Positions 9,701 to 18,318 of a stretch of 64,000 bases of DNA are shown in pieces. The notes below the pieces were generated by a model, which was not told where the DNA came from, did no database searches, and saw only the letters and a list, made by a program, of their open reading frames with translations. Position 1 is the first letter of the stretch, and each line of letters begins with the position of its first letter. The translations under genes were made by a program, and so were the position numbers. Source of the stretch: Arcobacter lacus (GTDB lineage: Bacteria > Campylobacterota > Campylobacteria > Campylobacterales > Arcobacteraceae); assembly GCF_003063295.1 (NCBI RefSeq), contig NZ_MUXF01000005.1, forward strand, positions 62,001 to 126,000, read 5' to 3'.

Positions 9701-12469
9701 AATGAAGATGAAGTAGTAACTATAAATTTAAATCTTATTCATAATAATGGTGATGCTGATGAAACTTTAGAAGAAGTAAAAATTAGTGTAGATGATGTTA
9801 CTGGAAAAGATTTTACCTTATTTATAGGTGGAGTAGATATTAAAGATGCTGGACTTACAATAAAAGATGGTTATTATGTGTTAACACCAGCTCAAGCAAA
9901 AACTATTACAGCTCAAGGAAAAGAAAATATTTCTGGTGAATATGAATTTGATGTAAAATATACAGTTAAAGATGTAGCAAATGATGGTAAAGCTGAAATA
10001 AAAGAATTTGATGCAACTCATAATTTAGTTATTAATCCTGTAACAGATCAACCAACTATTGATTTTGGAACAATAGAGGTAACAGGAAGTAATATAACTG
10101 TAAATGGTACAGATATAAAAATCGTTGGAGATAAAAAATCAACTATTGAAATTCCAGTTGAAACAACAAGTCTTGATACAGATGGTTCTGAAAAAGTTGT
10201 AGAAATTAGAATAGAAGGAGTTCCTGCTGGAGTAAAAGTTGTAGGTGGTGAATCTTCAACTGAAGCATTAGAAATTAGCCAAAATAATGGTGTTTGGACA
10301 ATAAAAGTTGATGAAACTATAACAGATATCAATGAAATTATCAAAAATATAAAATTCGAAATAGATTCAGACGCAAAATTCTCACATAGAGAAATCACTA
10401 TTACAACTGTAACTCAAGATAAAAATGCTGAAACTAAAGAAGCTAGTAAAACTATAACTATTGATTACGATAAAGCACCTGGAACTGGTGGTGGAACAGG
10501 AGAAGCTGCAAACTTTAGTTTAGTAGCAAAAGATTTTATAGTTACAGAAGATAAAGAGTTTAGATTAACAAATTTATTTGATATAAAAACTAATGGTGGA
10601 GAGGTTGAAGGTACAAGTTGGACTATTACGCTTACAGATTTACCAGAAGGTACTATTATAAATGGAACAGTTATTGGAGCAGACGGTAAATATGTTATAG
10701 AAAGTAAATTAGATGGTCAAGATATTTATGATATAGAATCAATTATCTCTAGTATCAAAATAACTCCACCAGCAAATTTAAATGATTATGATAATAGTAC
10801 AAAATCTATGACAATTACTGCAACAATTGAAACAAAAGTAGGTCAAACTGTAATTTCTACAAGTGAAGTAGAAAATGATTCTACAATTTTACCGGTAACA
10901 GATAAAATGACGGTTACTGTTGATGCAGTAAATGAAATAGATGAAAGTGGAAGCTTTGAGTTTGGAATTACTTTATCAAGTACGGGTGATAATGAATCTA
11001 GAACAGATATAGTTGGAGAAACTATTGTTATTACAGTTTCTGAAAACTTCGAATCAGGAGAAACAGCAACAGGTGAATTGCTTTACAATGGTCAAGTATT
11101 AACACCAAATACAAATGGACAATATGAGATAGAAGTTCCAACTGGATATAAATTTGGTGATAAAATTGAAGGATTAGAGTATAAATCAGGTGAACAAAGA
11201 CATGGTAATGTAACTATTACAGCTTCAATTAAACATCAAGAAACAGAAGCACATGATAATTATGAAACAAATGTAGAAAATGCAAGTGGAAGTGCAACTG
11301 TAAATGTAAAACCAGTTTTAGATGCAAATCCAGATGATATAAAAATAACAGCAAATTCTGTTGAAGATACTATCATTGATGTTAAAATTGAAGATACTCA
11401 GTTTATTACAGATAATTCTGAAAATTTAATAAATGTAATTTTTAATGATATACCAAAAGATTTTATAGTTTACTATAAAGATGCAAATGGAAATACAAAA
11501 ATGGCTGTAAACACAGGAGATGGTAAATGGTTAGTTCCTGTTGTTAATGGAAACCTTCCTGATGGAATTCAAATCAAAGCACCAGAGAATTATAGTGGTG
11601 AATTTAAATTTAATATGGATTTCTATATCAAAGAAGAAGGATTAGATTTACAAAAAATTACAAAAGAGGCAACAGTTAATGTAACACCAATAGCGGATGG
11701 TGTTACTATTGACCCTACTCTTTCAGGTATTCAAGATGATGGTAGTTACGCAAAAGCATTTGAATGGACAGATTTAAATTTAAATGCGAATATGAAAGAT
11801 GTTGATGGAAGTGAAACTTTAACTCTAAAATTTGATGGTTTAAGTCAAAATGCACAATTTAGAATTTTAGCTGAAGATGGAACAGCAAAATCAGTAGATG
11901 CTCTTTATGAAAATGGAGAATGGACAATCAATGGAATAAACGTTGATGATATAAATAATATTCAGTTATTACATGATAAAGAAGCAACTGTAAAAGTTAC
12001 AGCAAGCACAGTTGATACAGCAACTGATGAAAATGGAAATCCAGTTGGAAGTTCAAGTACATCAACAGAAGTAGAAAGCACATTTGATTTAAGAATTGAT
12101 TCATCTGATATTGATAATGGTAAATTTACTTTAGGAAAAGAAGTAAATATAGATTTCTCTAAAATTGAAAATGGAGATATAAAAGATATAAATACAATTG
12201 ATTTAGGTGCAGAAGGTAAAAATGAACTTTTAAATCTTACACTTCAAGATGTATTAGATATAGGTGAAAAAGATGGAGATGGAAATATCAATCTTACAAT
12301 TCTTGGAGATGATAAAGATGGTGTTTCTTTTGCGAAAAATGATGGTTGGCAAAAATCTGAAATAACACAAACTATAGGTGATAAAACATTTGAAGTTTGG
12401 TCAAATACAGGAGATAATACTGTTACGGTTAAAGTAGAACAACCAATTTCAGATGGAATTACAAACTAA
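3701..12469 (+). CDS. LapA/BapA-like giant repeat adhesin with retention module
   Basis: A 2922-residue secreted surface protein. Residues 1-100 match the retention module of LapA-type adhesins, which plugs the outer-membrane TolC-like pore. TAAG at 109-112 fits the di-alanine site cut by periplasmic LapG proteases. From about 177 to 1060 there are six Calx-beta-like repeats of 120-165 residues, starting near 177, 318, 463, 620, 786 and 942; each carries a KVVDAAGNP or KLVDKDGNP type strand, a TKDDYLADNGE-like loop and an ILDN end. A VCBS-like part and several cadherin-like repeats with DTDGSE motifs follow. The last 120 residues resemble the VCA0849-type type I secretion target region. I saw no cysteine. 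No signal peptide is present, as expected for type I export. No exporter or LapD/LapG gene is in the window. Confidence 0.88.
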   Translation: MSQVGIVKTLEGGVFYAKDSSGNIRELSIGDIISENEIVFGDSSNSPSAKAEVELSENDVIVLNQAQQQLIDASLNEVTFGNEEVTFAKNDVQNAWNNTADDVSDDMETAAGDPTQQETQAGQEEPTEEGRVSARFSSRDGDSTNVVSDLRDASWTEEQTTIIPDLENKLIEQPLPVAFTIIDGDNIVWEGNTATYTVKVVDAAGNPIIVNQDTIVYVRYTNIETDDNDTQYTHNTTIAVVVKAGTSESTFTVETKDDYLADNGERFNLEITGNNSTEFDMRTGNQTGGQTNVDTAILDNSNPTTPGGEDNGFGAEDTVFAIIEGTATVNEGDSAQYVVKLVDKDGNPVTVTKDTEVTIKYTNKTTQDGDTEYNNNDTIKITIKAGENSSDKFDVDTIDDYLADNGEKFNLEITNVDDQGQFEKVNIGDINGDKTNVDTTILDNTTDKPNENSTVESNQENVILKIVAVGEDGNPIIKDGKYTFENNVAEGSNAKYMVLAFKPGTTEFKTTDVVDTQGGTVTIKTTDDTAKTTGTKDNAELDYVSETSKIVTVGEVFEIKTLDDYLSDDGEKYKVSINDKTYEHPASGAIYENVVTNTDPVTTTIKDNTTPNTETNVEDVKIVLVAVSSATTTIADITDTTTGKLIIDNTNETPEGGKLYYIAVAVDKDGKPLATQGGDVTINYGTTSTTSDKDATADIDYDTTKLTTKVGEVFEVKTKDDYYAEGDENFTVKITDLENSPYETPSIDTTKDTVTSTIKDNAPTINGTVVSGGEDTDGNTYGAEDTVYAIITGETTVNEGGEVTYTVKLVDKDGNTVIPTKETTVTVTYTNIGTTSTDDTNKTNNQEIAVKIDASGKGTFTVETKDDYYAEADENYNVKITNVQNTGEFENVKFDSYPNTIPNSPSNNVTTTIKDNPSKVEQPDTGTGNDDPINGSYGKEDTVYVKIEGNPTVVEGGKLSHTVTLVDKDGKAVTIPAGESVTVTLTYTIKQDGGSSDDYVTKEETIIIKGGTSSTTFENITKVDFVTEGKEIYEITISKVEQSGAFENVAIDSTANKVTDTILDGITLTNPQNAYVDEDNFYTNKNDGTNSTTKNSNINDTKSLGFTIPANYETEVGTFSVNFVSAPTVTVDGNNYPLTSNGVAITYTVNGNTITANAGSTKVFDIVLSKDGTYTYKQYANIDHPNSGNANTDYENVNTNDNINLNFEFNITTTPKNGEPSTTSPTQGFTVTVNDSTPDAGTRTETVNEDGTLTIVLSDESFKNGSIEIDNGKDGYQTIAKNGTVNIYDGDEIIGTLTNKGNGTLTFKPNADYSKYEADNGYLPNFKYKVSDTDGDYAQGQINIHVKPVADGTTIKVENVTTHEDNKNTQEGQNSVSLGLVQPTIKDNTDKNDTAKGDHGERVDYITLKFTNGTSVKGAVLEKADGTDIATISNNNQTVKIVIVKDDGTGKMIVDTDFHHSNITLGQSGVVYLTKEEYEGLKIQHAEDNDTDIVINISTRSYEVNDSGEPLSGVNSKSNNSNMTVVIKPVTDDISLKWNDESAGTISDSGKTYTFNDIDEGNPTIDLKALLTKTSGTELNDETAGNKADLDGSEKRTYTISGIPEGTVVTLGGQTAVANDKGIATIVFNDTNNKNADPDFSMKFPENYSGTVEGKITLSVYDNGVESGQRDTTDYGNGANGIKTAEVDFKVNVYPVANEATLKVSQAVGYEDAGRSQGNISNGSDASKVDQPEKGISLDIKVSSTDTDGSETITININKIPSGGYIYYKGGLYDENGFVSGTKTDAISITKTGSTWSITVPEYNNESPKFIPPHNSDEEYNLEVTAQTVDTAIIDGQEVVETSTISSPKIIEVIVKGVADIPVGTELNNDGNENAYTVGENDLDSSGNKFDLKVIYKDASKLDSYDNDGSEELSIVIKGLPDGFSVEGALPTGDGEWAFNAKDLDKIKITTPSNFSGEASFTLTYVTTEREGNSKVHYTQDVNIYINPEIDSTLNGQSVGNEDEVVTINLNLIHNNGDADETLEEVKISVDDVTGKDFTLFIGGVDIKDAGLTIKDGYYVLTPAQAKTITAQGKENISGEYEFDVKYTVKDVANDGKAEIKEFDATHNLVINPVTDQPTIDFGTIEVTGSNITVNGTDIKIVGDKKSTIEIPVETTSLDTDGSEKVVEIRIEGVPAGVKVVGGESSTEALEISQNNGVWTIKVDETITDINEIIKNIKFEIDSDAKFSHREITITTVTQDKNAETKEASKTITIDYDKAPGTGGGTGEAANFSLVAKDFIVTEDKEFRLTNLFDIKTNGGEVEGTSWTITLTDLPEGTIINGTVIGADGKYVIESKLDGQDIYDIESIISSIKITPPANLNDYDNSTKSMTITATIETKVGQTVISTSEVENDSTILPVTDKMTVTVDAVNEIDESGSFEFGITLSSTGDNESRTDIVGETIVITVSENFESGETATGELLYNGQVLTPNTNGQYEIEVPTGYKFGDKIEGLEYKSGEQRHGNVTITASIKHQETEAHDNYETNVENASGSATVNVKPVLDANPDDIKITANSVEDTIIDVKIEDTQFITDNSENLINVIFNDIPKDFIVYYKDANGNTKMAVNTGDGKWLVPVVNGNLPDGIQIKAPENYSGEFKFNMDFYIKEEGLDLQKITKEATVNVTPIADGVTIDPTLSGIQDDGSYAKAFEWTDLNLNANMKDVDGSETLTLKFDGLSQNAQFRILAEDGTAKSVDALYENGEWTINGINVDDINNIQLLHDKEATVKVTASTVDTATDENGNPVGSSSTSTEVESTFDLRIDSSDIDNGKFTLGKEVNIDFSKIENGDIKDINTIDLGAEGKNELLNLTLQDVLDIGEKDGDGNINLTILGDDKDGVSFAKNDGWQKSEITQTIGDKTFEVWSNTGDNTVTVKVEQPISDGITN
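4025..4036 (+). other. Predicted LapG cleavage site codons (TAAG)
   Basis: These four codons give T109-A110-A111-G112 directly after the retention module and before the first repeat. In characterised LapA-type adhesins a TAAG or PAAG motif at about residue 107 is cut by LapG when c-di-GMP is low, releasing the adhesin. Position and sequence both match. Confidence 0.65.
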
Positions 12470-12492
12470 TTTCATCTTGAAGTATTGTTTTT

Positions 12493-12523
12493 AAAGGTAA
12501 GGATTTTTTCCTTGCCTTTTTTT
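12493..12523 (+). terminator. Rho-independent terminator of the adhesin gene
   Basis: AAAGGTAAGGA (12493-12503) pairs with TCCTTGCCTTT (with one U-G pair) across a five-T loop, and the second arm runs into a tract of T residues. It begins 24 bases after the adhesin stop codon and ends just before the 3' end of the convergent rluA-type gene. Confidence 0.85.
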
Positions 12524-12526
12524 ATT

Positions 12527-13429
12527 TTAGAAAAATTCTTTATATAAATCTTTATTTTTAGAATATATTTTGTAAATAATACCTTTATATTCAAATTCTA
12601 AATAATTTGCATGAAGCCATAATCTATGTGATTTTGTGACTTTAAATCTATCCTCTTTACTTAAAGTTTTATTTAGATAATTTTCTGCATTTTCATCATC
12701 TACTCCATAAATTGGATCACCTAAAATTGTATGTCCTATAGAGTGAAGATGAACTCTTATTTGATGTTGTCTTCCTGTTAGAGGAAGAGCTTCTACTAAA
12801 GTTAGATTTTTTTCTTTATCATAAATTATTGGTTTTATTATAGTTACTGATTCTTTTCCACCCTCTTCTTTTGTACAGACTTTCATTCTTACTCCAATAG
12901 CTTTTCCCTCTCTATCTAGAGCTTTATCTATTTTTATTTCTTCTTTTATTTCTCCTTGAACAATAGCTAAATATGATTTATGATATTTTTTTTCTTGAAA
13001 CATATCTTTTAATTCTATTTCACTTTTTTTATTTTTTCCAACAATTACAAGACCAGAAGTTTCTGCATCTATCCTATGAATTAGGTTTGCATTTTCACCA
13101 AAGTGGTATCTAATCTCATCAAGTAAAGAATAAGAAGTATTTTTTGAAATTGGATGAACCATAAGATGAGTTGGTTTATCAAAAATAGCAAAATTTTCAA
13201 ATTCTAAAAGTGGTTTTAAACCTTTTGTTTGACCCTCAAAAACAGCTATAAAAATGTGCTCTGTTGGGATTTCATCGCCTGCATTTATTTGATTCATATT
13301 TTCATCAAAGATTCTTCCTTTTGAAGTCAGCCTTTGCCCTATTTTAGGCTCAATCTTAAGGTTTTGTATTAAAAAAAGTTGTATTTTTTTGCCTTTTATT
13401 GCATCATATTTTCTAAGTGTGAATGCCAA
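12527..13429 (-). CDS. RluA family pseudouridine synthase
   Basis: A 300-residue enzyme that isomerises uridine to pseudouridine in rRNA or tRNA. The catalytic motif HRIDAETSG is at residues 118-126 with Asp121 as nucleophile, and the GRQHQIRVHL motif is at about residue 218. The N-terminal 60 residues are not a clear S4 domain but could be a reduced one. The start is a TTG at 13429 with AGGA eight bases upstream. It faces the adhesin gene tail to tail. Which uridine is modified cannot be decided from sequence. Confidence 0.88.
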   Translation of the reverse strand: MAFTLRKYDAIKGKKIQLFLIQNLKIEPKIGQRLTSKGRIFDENMNQINAGDEIPTEHIFIAVFEGQTKGLKPLLEFENFAIFDKPTHLMVHPISKNTSYSLLDEIRYHFGENANLIHRIDAETSGLVIVGKNKKSEIELKDMFQEKKYHKSYLAIVQGEIKEEIKIDKALDREGKAIGVRMKVCTKEEGGKESVTIIKPIIYDKEKNLTLVEALPLTGRQHQIRVHLHSIGHTILGDPIYGVDDENAENYLNKTLSKEDRFKVTKSHRLWLHANYLEFEYKGIIYKIYSKNKDLYKEFF

Positions 13430-13501
13430 AATTTATTTCCTATTTTTATCTTATATTTTGTTCTGATTAGATATAGTTCAAATTCAAAATAACAACAATT
13501 T

Positions 13502-13507
13502 TATAAT
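13502..13507 (+). promoter_or_regulatory. -10 box for purB-nrdAB
   Basis: TATAAT lies 35 bases before the purB start codon in an AT-rich space. AAGGGA precedes the ATG. It is the only good promoter match before the purB-nrdA-nrdB set. Confidence 0.5.
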
Positions 13508-13542
13508 AAAATTTATACAAATATGATTATAAGGGATTTTTT

Positions 13543-14871
13543 ATGGTTGAGAGATATGCTAGAAAAGAGATGAGTTCAAAGTGGACTCAAGAAGCAAGAT
13601 ATGCAGCTTGGCTTGAAGTAGAAAAAGCAGCAGTTAAAGCTTGGAATAAACTAGGATTAATTCCTGATTCTGATTGTGAAAAAATTGTAAAGAATGCAAC
13701 TTTTTCAGTTGAAAGAATCGAAGAAATCGAGGCTATTACAAAACATGATTTAATTGCATTTAATACAAGCGTATCTGAATCATTGGGTGAAGAATCAAGA
13801 TGGTTCCATTATGGTATGACATCTTCAGATGCTGTTGACACAGGTGTTGCACTTCAAATGAGAGATTCTTTAAAAATTATCATTGATGATGTAAAAATGT
13901 TAATGGAATCTATTGAAAAAAGAGCAAAAGAACACAAATATACACTTATGGTAGGAAGAAGTCATGGTATCCATGGTGAACCTATTACTTTTGGTTTAAC
14001 TTTAGCTGTTTGGTATGATGAAGTGGCACGACATCTTAAAAATCTTGAAGATACTATGGATGTTATTGCTGTTGGACAAATTTCAGGAGCTATGGGTAAC
14101 TTTGCTCATGCACCACTTGAACTTGAAGAGTATGCAATGGCAGAGCTTGGTTTAAAACCAGAACCTTGTTCAAATCAAGTAATTCACAGAGATAGATATG
14201 CTAGACTTGCAACTGCTTTAGCACTTTTAGCATCTTCTGTTGAAAAATTTGCAGTTCAAGTAAGACATTTACAAAGAACAGAAGTTTATGAAGCTGAAGA
14301 GTATTTTGCAAAAGGGCAAAAAGGAAGTTCGGCTATGCCTCATAAAAGAAATCCAATTTTAACTGAAAATATAACTGGACTTGCAAGAATGATTAGAGCT
14401 TATGCAATTCCAGCTATGGAAAATGTTGCACTTTGGCATGAAAGAGATATTTCTCACTCTTCAACTGAAAGATTTTGGTTGCCAGATGCATTTATAACAA
14501 CAGATTTTATGTTACATAGAATGAATAGTGTAATTGCAAACTTAACAGTTATGCCAGAAAATATGATGAAAAATCTTAACTTAACTGGTGGATTAGTATT
14601 CTCTCAAAGAGTTTTACTAGAGTTACCACTTGCTGGTGTTAGTAGAGAAGATGCTTATAGAATTGTTCAAAGAAATGCTATGAAAGTTTGGGAAGAGATT
14701 CAACAAGGAAAATCAACTACAAATGAAAAAGGTGAATCTTTATATCTTCAATATCTATTAGGTGATGAAGAGTTAAGAGCATCTTTAAGTGAAGAGCAAA
14801 TTAGAGAGTGTTTTAACTTTGATTATTATACAAAAAATGTTGATGCAATATTCAAAAGAGTTTTTAAATAA
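13543..14871 (+). CDS. purB: Adenylosuccinate lyase
   Basis: A 442-residue cytosolic enzyme that cleaves adenylosuccinate to AMP and fumarate and SAICAR to AICAR in purine synthesis. The fumarase/lyase superfamily signature GSSAMPHKRNP lies at about residues 261-271. The catalytic histidine regions TSSDAVDTG (near 93) and GRSHGIHGEP (near 140) are present. Length is normal for the bacterial short form. It is 10 bases upstream of nrdA, so purine synthesis and ribonucleotide reduction are probably co-transcribed, a pairing conserved in Campylobacterota. Confidence 0.96.
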   Translation: MVERYARKEMSSKWTQEARYAAWLEVEKAAVKAWNKLGLIPDSDCEKIVKNATFSVERIEEIEAITKHDLIAFNTSVSESLGEESRWFHYGMTSSDAVDTGVALQMRDSLKIIIDDVKMLMESIEKRAKEHKYTLMVGRSHGIHGEPITFGLTLAVWYDEVARHLKNLEDTMDVIAVGQISGAMGNFAHAPLELEEYAMAELGLKPEPCSNQVIHRDRYARLATALALLASSVEKFAVQVRHLQRTEVYEAEEYFAKGQKGSSAMPHKRNPILTENITGLARMIRAYAIPAMENVALWHERDISHSSTERFWLPDAFITTDFMLHRMNSVIANLTVMPENMMKNLNLTGGLVFSQRVLLELPLAGVSREDAYRIVQRNAMKVWEEIQQGKSTTNEKGESLYLQYLLGDEELRASLSEEQIRECFNFDYYTKNVDAIFKRVFK

Positions 14872-14881
14872 AGGGTAACCA

Positions 14882-17266
14882 ATGTCAATTATGATTCAAA
14901 AAAGAAATGGTCGTAAAGAACTTTTAGACATTACAAAAATTCAAAAAATGTCTATGGAAGCAACAAAAGGTTTAGAAGGTGTTAGTCAAAGTGAACTAGA
15001 ACTTGATGCACATATAAAATTTATTGATGGTATGCACTCTAAAGATATTCAAGATGCATTAATTAAAACTGCAGTTGAAAAAATCGATATTGATGTACCA
15101 AATTGGACTTTTGTTGCAGCACGTCTATTTTTATTTGATTTATATCATAGAGTAGGAATTGCAACTCATGGTGTAAAAGGTGAAGCATATTGTCATTTTA
15201 AAGATTATATAAAATATGGAATTGAAGCTGGAAGATTAATACCAAGTATTGCAGATGGTTACGATTTAGATGAACTAAATGCATATATTGACCCTTCAAG
15301 AGACCTTTTATTTAACTATTTAGGAATAAAAACTTTATATGATAGATATTTAATAAAAAATAGAAAAGCTGAACCAATAGAGTTACCACAACAAATGTTT
15401 ATGGCAATAGCTATGTTTTTAGCTCAAAATGAAAAAGATAAACAATCAAAAGCAAAAGAGTTTTATGATGTAATTTCTAAATTTGAAGTTATGTTAGCAA
15501 CTCCAACTTTATCAAATGCTAGAACAAATAGACATCAATTAAGTTCTTGTTACATTGGTTCAAGTCCTGATAATATCGAAGGTATTTTTGATGGTTACAA
15601 AGAGATGGCACTTCTATCTAAATATGGTGGTGGAATTGGTTGGGATTGGAACCAAATCAGAAGTTTAGGTGGAGTTATTGATGACCACAAAAGTGCTGCT
15701 GGTGGAACTGTACCATTTTTAAAAATTACAAATGATTTAGCTATTGCAGTTGACCAATTAGGTACAAGAAAAGGAGCAATTGCTGTTTATCTTGAGCCTT
15801 GGCATATGGATATAGTTGATTTTGTTGATTTAAAGAAAAACTCTGGAGAAGAAAGAAGAAGAGCACATGACTTATTCCCTGCTCTTTGGATTTCTGATTT
15901 ATTTATGGAAAGAGTAATGGAAGACTCTTATTGGACTTTATTTGACCCTTATGAAGTAAGAGATTTAAGTGAAACATTTGGTGATGAGTTCAAAGCAAAA
16001 TATATAGCTTATGAAAATGATGAATCTATCACAAAAGATAGAATGAAAGCAAAAGATTTATGGAAAAAAATCTTAACTTCATATTTTGAAGTTGGAAGTC
16101 CATTCTTATGTTGGAAAGATACAGCAAACAGAACAAATCCAAACTCTCATGTAGGACATATTAGAAGTTCAAACCTTTGTACAGAGATTTTCCAAAATAC
16201 AAATCCAAACCACTATAAAATCAAATTAGAGTTTGAAGATGGTACAGTTTCTACTTATGAAGAGACAGATTTAGTAGTTGTTGATGGTGGAGTTACTAAA
16301 AAAGCAAATAAAGTTTCTGCACTTGATAGTGTAAATGGTAAAAGAGTATTTATTGTTGAAAAAGAGAAAATTGATGGAGATACAGCAGTTTGTAATTTAG
16401 CTTCTATAAATCTATCAAAAATAAATACAAAAGAAGACATAGAAAGAGTTGTTCCAACTGCAATAAGAATGCTTGATAATGTAATAGATTTAAACTTCTA
16501 TCCACTTAGAAAAGTAAAAGCAACAAACTTAAAATCAAGAAGTATTGGTTTAGGTGTTATGGGTGAAGCAGAGATGTTAGCTCAATATCAATTAGCTTGG
16601 GGTTCAACTGAACACTTCAAAAAAGTTGATCAAATTATGGAAGCAATTTCATATAATACAATTAAATCAAGTTCAGATTTAGCAAGTGAAAAAGGTGTAT
16701 ATCCTACATTTGAAGGTTCAAAATGGAGTAAAGGTATTATGCCTCATGATTTAGCTCCTCAAGCTGTTAATGCACTTGTAGATAAAGATTTATTTGATAC
16801 AAGTTATGATTGGGATAGTTTAAGAGAAAAAGTTAAAAAAGACGGTATGAGAAATGGTTACTTAATGGCTATTGCTCCTACTTCTTCTATTTCTATTCTT
16901 GTAGGAACTACACAAGCAATAGAACCTGTTTATAAAAGAAAATGGTTTGAAGAGAACTTATCAGGATTAATTCCAGTTGTTGTTCCAAAATTAAGTCCAG
17001 AAACATGGGCTTATTATACACCTGCTTTTGAAATTGACCAATTACAAGTTATCAAAGCAGCAGCAATTAGACAAAAATGGATTGACCAAGGGCAATCAAC
17101 AAATATTTTTATGAGTTTAGATAAAGCAAGTGGAAAATATTTACATGAAATTTATACATTAGCTTGGAAATTAGGACTTAAATCGACTTACTATTTAAGA
17201 AGCCAAAGTCCAGAAGCAAAAAATGATGTAGAAGATAGAAGTATGGAGTGTGCAGGCTGCCAATAA
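14882..17266 (+). CDS. nrdA: Class I ribonucleoside-diphosphate reductase, alpha subunit
   Basis: The 794-residue large subunit reduces ribonucleoside diphosphates to deoxy forms, using a radical supplied by NrdB. An ATP-cone-like regulatory domain fills residues 1-90. The redox cysteine pair is C223 (SSCYIG) and C504 (AVCNLASINL), the thiyl radical cysteine is C433 (SNLCTEI), and the C-terminal relay cysteines lie in MECAGCQ. The stretch between C433 and C504 is 71 residues, against 23 in the Escherichia coli enzyme, so about 48 residues are inserted next to the active site. RBS GGGTAACC precedes the ATG. nrdB follows after 32 bases. Confidence 0.96.
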   Translation: MSIMIQKRNGRKELLDITKIQKMSMEATKGLEGVSQSELELDAHIKFIDGMHSKDIQDALIKTAVEKIDIDVPNWTFVAARLFLFDLYHRVGIATHGVKGEAYCHFKDYIKYGIEAGRLIPSIADGYDLDELNAYIDPSRDLLFNYLGIKTLYDRYLIKNRKAEPIELPQQMFMAIAMFLAQNEKDKQSKAKEFYDVISKFEVMLATPTLSNARTNRHQLSSCYIGSSPDNIEGIFDGYKEMALLSKYGGGIGWDWNQIRSLGGVIDDHKSAAGGTVPFLKITNDLAIAVDQLGTRKGAIAVYLEPWHMDIVDFVDLKKNSGEERRRAHDLFPALWISDLFMERVMEDSYWTLFDPYEVRDLSETFGDEFKAKYIAYENDESITKDRMKAKDLWKKILTSYFEVGSPFLCWKDTANRTNPNSHVGHIRSSNLCTEIFQNTNPNHYKIKLEFEDGTVSTYEETDLVVVDGGVTKKANKVSALDSVNGKRVFIVEKEKIDGDTAVCNLASINLSKINTKEDIERVVPTAIRMLDNVIDLNFYPLRKVKATNLKSRSIGLGVMGEAEMLAQYQLAWGSTEHFKKVDQIMEAISYNTIKSSSDLASEKGVYPTFEGSKWSKGIMPHDLAPQAVNALVDKDLFDTSYDWDSLREKVKKDGMRNGYLMAIAPTSSISILVGTTQAIEPVYKRKWFEENLSGLIPVVVPKLSPETWAYYTPAFEIDQLQVIKAAAIRQKWIDQGQSTNIFMSLDKASGKYLHEIYTLAWKLGLKSTYYLRSQSPEAKNDVEDRSMECAGCQ

Positions 17267-17298
17267 TTGCCTGCTTAAAAAAATATAAAGGACTTTAA

Positions 17299-18318
17299 AT
17301 GGAAAGAAAAACTAATTATAACCCTGATTCTAAAGAGAGCTTAAACGATAGAAGAGTTTTTGGTGGAAATAGTGATGGAATGATCAATTTCACTAGAATG
17401 AAATATCAATGGGCTTTAAATCTTTGGGATACAATGGAGGCAAATACTTGGTTTCCAAGAGAAGTTCAAATGACAGGTGATGCAAAAGATTATAAGTTTT
17501 TAACACCTGCTGAAAAAAGAATGTATGATTTAGTTTTATCTCAACTTATCTTTATGGATTCTTTACAAACAAATAATCTAATGGATAATATAAATCCTTA
17601 TATTACTGCTCCTGAAATAAATGCTTGTTTAGCAAGACAATCTTACGAAGAAGCAAATCATAGTAAATCTTACGCAGTTATGGTTGAATCAATTTCTGAT
17701 AACACAGATTTGATTTATGATATGTGGAAAAATGATGCAAAATTAAGAGAAAAAAATACATATATTGCTGAAGTTTATAAAAATCTTTCAGGTGAAATTG
17801 ATGATAGAAAAATTCTTTTAGCACTTTTTGCAAATCAGATTTTAGAAGGTTTATATTTTTATGCTGGATTTGCAGCTATTTATGCTCTTGGAAAATCAGG
17901 AAAGATGCTTGGAAGTTCTCAAATGATTAGATTTATTCAAAGAGATGAAGTAACACACCTTTTATTATTTCAAAATATGATAAATAGTGTAAGAAAAGAA
18001 AGACCTGATTTATTTACAGATGAAGTAGAACAAACTGTAAGAGCTATGTTTAAAAAAGCTGTTGATTTAGAGGCTTCTTGGGGAGCATATATCACTCAAG
18101 GACAAATTCTAGGATTTACAGATGGAATTATTAGACAATATATTGAATATCTTGCTGATAGAAGACTTGAAGCTGTTGGATATAAACCAGAATATGGAGT
18201 AAAACATCCAATTCCATGGGTTGATGGTTATGCTTCATTTAATGACCAAAGAACGAATTTCTTTGAAGGGAATGTTGTAAATTATTCTAAAGGTTCTATT
18301 GACTTTGACGATTTTTAA
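17299..18318 (+). CDS. nrdB: Class I ribonucleoside-diphosphate reductase, beta subunit
   Basis: The 339-residue small subunit carries the metal cofactor and tyrosyl radical. The ligand sets are visible: Asp in FMDSLQ, Glu and His in EEANHSKSY with the radical Tyr four residues after the His, Glu in QILEGLYF, and Glu and His in RDEVTHLL. The presence of that Tyr argues for a class Ia or Ib-like di-iron enzyme and not the Tyr-less class Ic. It ends in DFDDF, resembling the C-terminal tail that docks on NrdA. It is the last gene of purB-nrdA-nrdB. Confidence 0.95.
   Translation: MERKTNYNPDSKESLNDRRVFGGNSDGMINFTRMKYQWALNLWDTMEANTWFPREVQMTGDAKDYKFLTPAEKRMYDLVLSQLIFMDSLQTNNLMDNINPYITAPEINACLARQSYEEANHSKSYAVMVESISDNTDLIYDMWKNDAKLREKNTYIAEVYKNLSGEIDDRKILLALFANQILEGLYFYAGFAAIYALGKSGKMLGSSQMIRFIQRDEVTHLLLFQNMINSVRKERPDLFTDEVEQTVRAMFKKAVDLEASWGAYITQGQILGFTDGIIRQYIEYLADRRLEAVGYKPEYGVKHPIPWVDGYASFNDQRTNFFEGNVVNYSKGSIDFDDF

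Noticed and set aside
10048-10398. 116-codon minus-strand frame inside the adhesin gene
   Set aside because: It lies wholly antisense to a continuous coding frame and shows no family resemblance or ribosome site.
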